The notes beneath the pieces are model-generated. The model was not told the DNA's origin, did no database searches, and worked only from the letters and a program-made list of their open reading frames with translations. The translations under genes were made by a program, and so were the position numbers. A stretch of 8,431 bases of DNA, taken from NCBI GenBank assembly GCA_005879205.1, contig VBLD01000189.1, positions 1-8,431 on the forward strand, written 5' to 3'. The stretch comes from Deltaproteobacteria bacterium. Lineage in GTDB: Bacteria; Desulfobacterota; Binatia; DP-6. Below, piece after piece: positions 5,801-8,431 of the stretch (within the stretch, counting starts at the first letter, position 1; the number at the start of each line of letters is the position of its first letter).

Positions 5801-8082
5801 CACGGTTGAAGTCAGGCCATCGAATCCACATCGGCGTGGCCCTCGTGTGCGTCGCGACGGCGGTGGCCTACGTCGTGCTGAAGCTCCTCGGCCCGCACGG
5901 CGACCCGACCGATCCGACCTCGGGCGACCTCGAGGCGTACTACTATCCGGTGCTCGAGTACGGTTTCGGCGAGCTCCGGCATTTCCGTCTGCCGTTCTGG
6001 AATCCGCACGAGGGATGCGGCACGCCGTTCCTCGCCATCCCGCAGGTGGGCTTCTTCTATCCACTCTACCTGCCGTTCCTGTTCCTCGATGCCGCGAGCG
6101 CGATCACGCTCGACATCTGCCTCCACCTGGCGATCGCCTCCTTCTCGATGTTTCTCCTCTGCCGCCATTTCGGCATGCGGCCCGGGCCGGCGCTCGTCGC
6201 CGGGCTCGTCTACGCCCACCACGGCGGCATGGCGATCAAGGTCTACTTTCCGAACCACCTGGCTCCGTCGGCCTGGATTCCCGTCGTGTTCCTGCTCGCG
6301 GACCGCGTCCTCGAGCGGCGCTCGCCCATCGCCTGCGCGCTCCTCGGCGCCGTGCTCGGCGCGGCGATGCTCGGGGGGAGTCCCCAGTTCGTCTACTTCA
6401 CGGGGCTGGCACTCGTCCCGTTCGTCGCCGTCCGCGCCGTTTCCGCGCCACGGCGCGACGGTGCGGGCACCGTCGCCATCGCGTCGGCCCTGCTCGGCGC
6501 CGCCGTGGCCCTCGGCGTGCTCCTGGCGCTCGTGCGCGTGCTGCCCGCCGCCGAGTACATGCGTGGCACTTGGCGGCCGCCGGGCAGCCTCGCCCTCGAA
6601 GGGGCGGCCGTCATGTCGATCTCCCCGGCGGTGTTCGCGGCCAACCTGTTGAGCCCCGCGCCCGGCCCCGACCTCGGACGTCAGGCGTACGCCGGGACGC
6701 TGCCCTTGCTGCTGGCCGTGGTCGGGCTCGCCCTCTGGCGGCCGCGGTCCGCCGCGCTGCCCATCGCCGCGGCCGGCGTCGCGGCGATGCTCTATGCCTT
6801 TGGAACGCACGCGCCGCTCTTCCCTCTCATGTTCGGGATGCCCGCGGGCAGCTGGTTCCGGGCACCGAGCCGGGCCCTGGTCGTCTTCGGCTTCGCCGTG
6901 GCGTTGCTCGCCGGCGGGGGTCTTCACGAGGTTCTCGAGCGCGCCGGTACGGGCCGCGCAGCGCGGCCGGCGCTGCTCCTCGCCGGGGCCGCCGCCTCGC
7001 TGATCGGGGCGGCGGCGTGGCTCCGGGTACCCGAGGCGAGACTCCTGGCCGTGAACTGCGTCGCGGGCGGCGTCGTGCTGCTGGTCCTTCTCCTCCGCCC
7101 TGCGGTGCGTGTCCTCGCGGTCGGCGTCCTCGGCGTGCTCGTCGTCGTCGACCTCTTCCACGGCCAGCGGCCGCGGGGCGTTCTGCCGGCCGAGCTCGGC
7201 GCCCACTTCGCGCGCTACGAGCCGTTCTTCGGCGAGGTCCGGCAGCGACAGGGGTTTGCCCGGACCTACATCCGGGGCCGCTTCGCCCCGGACGCGCGCC
7301 TCTATTTTCACTCCGACCTCGCCAAGGCGGGCACGATTCACGGCATCTGGCTCGCGACCGACTACGAGCCCCTCTGCGAGACCCGCTTCGCGCGCTACCT
7401 GCAGTTCCCCGGTCCACCGGTGCCGTGGTCGATCTGCTACCTGCCCCTGGACGTGTCACGACAGCCGTCGCCGCTGGTCGAGCTCATGGGGGTCCGCTTC
7501 TTCATGGTCGAGGACGGCGACGGACCGCCGCCCGACGCCGGCGGTCGCTGGAAGCTCGTGCGGCGCGAGGGCGGCGTCTCGCTGTACGAAGATCCCGGCG
7601 CGATGCCGCGCGCCTTCGTCGCCGCCGACGTCGAGGTGATCCCGGACGCGGAAGCCCTGCTCCGGCGGATGGCCGACGCGAACCTCCGTCGCGTCGCCTT
7701 CGTCGAGGAGACGGCGGGGGAGACACTGCCGGCCGGTGTCGGTGGAGACGCCGAGGTCGAGCGCTACGAGGCCAACCGCGTGGCGGTCGAGACGCGGGCG
7801 GCGCACGGCGGGCTGCTCGTCCTCACCGACCGCTGGGACGCGGGCTGGAAGGCGTTCGTCGACGGGACGCCGGCGCGCGTCTACCGCACCGACTATCTCT
7901 TCCGCGGTGTGTCGGTGCCGCCCGGCGTGCACACGGTCGAGTTCGTCTACCGCCCGGCGAGCTTCGTGGTCGGGGCGTTCGGAAGTCTTCTCGGCGTGGT
8001 CGGCGTGGTGCTTCTCTGTTTGCGTCCCCGGCGGACGACATGCCGCAGGTCACGTATTGACGCAAGTATGAACGCCCATTAG
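5767..8082 (+). CDS. YfhO-family polytopic membrane protein (putative GT-C-like)
   Basis: This is a large membrane protein of 771 residues from GTG 5767, or 758 from TTG 5806. A first helix is followed by the family-type outer loop TSGDLEAYYYPVLEYGFGELRHFRLPFWNP (51-80), GCGTPFLAIPQVGFFYPL (83-100) and many hydrophobic helices. GGSPQFVYFTG and SWFRAPSRALVVFGF lie in the middle. A long outer C-terminal domain contains TDRWDAGWKAFVDG (about 687-700), YRTDYLFRGVSVPPGVHTVEFVYRP, and a last helix with a basic end. These are features of YfhO-like proteins (PF09586), some of which take part in glycosylation of lipoteichoic acid in Firmicutes; here only a related envelope role can be inferred. GTG 5767 has GGTGG seven bases upstream but overlaps copy 2 by 34 bases. 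TTG 5806 follows the stop by five bases. It closes the putative glycan operon, and its stop overlaps the next promoter. Confidence 0.85.
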   Translation: MALHDLPARQLTRLKSGHRIHIGVALVCVATAVAYVVLKLLGPHGDPTDPTSGDLEAYYYPVLEYGFGELRHFRLPFWNPHEGCGTPFLAIPQVGFFYPLYLPFLFLDAASAITLDICLHLAIASFSMFLLCRHFGMRPGPALVAGLVYAHHGGMAIKVYFPNHLAPSAWIPVVFLLADRVLERRSPIACALLGAVLGAAMLGGSPQFVYFTGLALVPFVAVRAVSAPRRDGAGTVAIASALLGAAVALGVLLALVRVLPAAEYMRGTWRPPGSLALEGAAVMSISPAVFAANLLSPAPGPDLGRQAYAGTLPLLLAVVGLALWRPRSAALPIAAAGVAAMLYAFGTHAPLFPLMFGMPAGSWFRAPSRALVVFGFAVALLAGGGLHEVLERAGTGRAARPALLLAGAAASLIGAAAWLRVPEARLLAVNCVAGGVVLLVLLLRPAVRVLAVGVLGVLVVVDLFHGQRPRGVLPAELGAHFARYEPFFGEVRQRQGFARTYIRGRFAPDARLYFHSDLAKAGTIHGIWLATDYEPLCETRFARYLQFPGPPVPWSICYLPLDVSRQPSPLVELMGVRFFMVEDGDGPPPDAGGRWKLVRREGGVSLYEDPGAMPRAFVAADVEVIPDAEALLRRMADANLRRVAFVEETAGETLPAGVGGDAEVERYEANRVAVETRAAHGGLLVLTDRWDAGWKAFVDGTPARVYRTDYLFRGVSVPPGVHTVEFVYRPASFVVGAFGSLLGVVGVVLLCLRPRRTTCRRSRIDASMNAH
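5789..5808 (+). repeat. Junction repeat, copy 2 (end of GT39 copy 2)
   Basis: This is the partner of 4284-4303, differing at two bases: CACGG for CCCGG in the spacer, and TTG for CTG at the end. The TTG is a possible start of the YfhO gene. The conserved spacing suggests that the stop and re-initiation region was copied together with the gene. Confidence 0.75.
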
Positions 8083-8085
8083 CAT
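8057..8085 (+). promoter_or_regulatory. Putative sigma70-type promoter for vapBC, predicted leaderless
   Basis: TTGACG (8057-8062) is five of six to the -35 consensus. After a 17-base spacer comes TAGCAT (8080-8085), four of six to the -10 consensus. The first three bases of the -10 are the TAG stop of the YfhO gene. Transcription would begin about seven bases downstream, at or next to the A of the antitoxin ATG at 8092. No purine-rich ribosome site precedes that ATG, which fits leaderless translation. This is a sequence match only, and the local base composition is less GC-rich than its surroundings. Confidence 0.4.
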
Positions 8086-8091
8086 CACCAT

Positions 8092-8298
8092 ATGACACGC
8101 GCCCGACGCGTCACGGCGAACCTACCCGGAGACCTGCTCAAGGACGCGATGGACGTGACCGGGAAGGGGATCACGGAGACCCTCGTGGAGGGACTCCGGC
8201 TCGTTCGGCGGGCGCGTGCCTACGAGAAGGCGCAAGCCCTGCGAGGCAAGATTCGGCTGACGATCGACCTGGACGAGTCGCGTGAGCGTCGTCGTTGA
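8092..8298 (+). CDS. vapB: VapB-type antitoxin
   Basis: A 68-residue protein. RVTANLPGDLLKDAMDVTGKGITETLVEGLRLVRRARAYEKAQALRGKI has the pattern of a ribbon-helix-helix VapB antitoxin: a short DNA-binding beta strand, two helices, then a basic linker. The C-terminal ALRGKIRLTIDLDESRERRR is the kind of segment that wraps the toxin active site in this family. The known role is to neutralise the cognate PIN-domain RNase and, as a complex, repress its own promoter. The start is 9 bases after the YfhO stop, and the end overlaps the toxin start by 17 bases, typical of a coupled toxin-antitoxin pair. It sits outside the functional logic of the glycan operon and may be a later insertion at its end. 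Confidence 0.85.
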   Translation: MTRARRVTANLPGDLLKDAMDVTGKGITETLVEGLRLVRRARAYEKAQALRGKIRLTIDLDESRERRR

Positions 8299-8431
8299 CA
8301 CCTCGGTCTGGATCGACTTCTTCGCCGGCGAGCCGGTTCCGGCGCTCGAGGAGGCGCTGGCCCAGGGGCTCGTCGTCCTGGCGCCGATCGTCGCGGCCGA
8401 GCTCATCAGCGGCGCCACCCGCGAGAAGGAG
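8282..8431 (+). CDS. vapC: VapC-type PIN-domain RNase toxin, N-terminal part (3' end outside window)
   Basis: The GTG at 8282 begins SVVVDTSVWIDFFAGEPVPALEEALAQGLVVLAPIVAAELISGATREKE, 50 codons to the window edge. VVVDTSVWIDFF carries the first conserved Asp of the PIN active site (VDTSVWID), and AAELISGA carries the conserved Glu. VapC toxins are Mg2+-dependent endoribonucleases, often cutting tRNA or rRNA. The gene overlaps the antitoxin by 17 bases in a different frame, so its translation probably depends on antitoxin translation. The remaining acidic residues of the active site lie beyond the window, so intactness cannot be judged. The 5' position is chosen because the conserved VVVDTS motif directly follows the GTG. 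Confidence 0.85.
   Translation, partial: MSVVVDTSVWIDFFAGEPVPALEEALAQGLVVLAPIVAAELISGATREKE

Noticed and set aside
5812..7341. Long open frame of 509 codons on the minus strand, opposite the YfhO gene
   Set aside because: Its composition is Arg/Glu/Gly/Asp-rich with no recognisable motif, as expected opposite a GC-rich gene. The + strand frame has clear family motifs and hydrophobic helices.
8010..8040. Near-tandem repeat of CGGCGTGGT at the end of the YfhO gene
   Set aside because: It encodes a Val/Gly-rich membrane helix, so codon bias alone produces the repeat.
1..8431. tRNA, rRNA, CRISPR array, riboswitch or insertion sequence
   Set aside because: No tRNA-like clover pattern, regular spaced repeats, transposase motifs or terminal inverted repeats were seen. 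Nearly all bases lie in protein-coding frames.

Overview
The window is dense, very GC-rich coding DNA with every gene on the + strand. No gap between genes exceeds 50 bases. Strong G/C preference at third codon positions, frequent start/stop overlaps and a lipid-linked glycosylation gene set suggest a high-GC bacterium, perhaps an uncultured soil or groundwater lineage. The sequence does not fix the phylum.

Layout: (1) 2-304 is the 3' end of a DUF362-type gene. (2) 355-8082 is one tightly packed run of six genes that looks like an operon for building or decorating a cell-envelope glycan. It begins with a GtrB/ArnC/DPM1-like polyprenyl-phosphate glycosyltransferase (GT2), which is frameshifted. 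Next come an intact class I SAM methyltransferase and a second methyltransferase, also frameshifted. Two tandem GT39/ArnT-like GT-C membrane glycosyltransferases follow, roughly 70-75% identical by eye, and then a large YfhO-family membrane protein. Junctions are a 26-base overlap, two ATGA overlaps, and two junctions of near-identical sequence produced by duplication of the GT39 gene. (3) 8092-8431 is a VapBC-type toxin-antitoxin module: a complete VapB-like antitoxin overlapping the first 50 codons of a PIN-domain toxin cut by the window edge. A plausible promoter for it overlaps the stop codon of the YfhO gene and would yield a leaderless antitoxin mRNA.

How the genes could work together (inference from families): the GT2 would charge polyprenyl phosphate with a sugar on the cytoplasmic face. 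The GT-C proteins would take polyprenyl-phosphate sugars on the outer face and transfer them to an envelope acceptor. The methyltransferases would methylate sugars or the acceptor in the cytoplasm. Two of the six genes carry frame-breaking lesions that also remove residues normally present. Either the pathway is decaying in this genome or the assembly has small local deletions. The points most worth a second look are the duplicated GT39 pair with its copied intergenic junction, the odd start codons this creates, the two frameshifts, and the leaderless toxin-antitoxin promoter.
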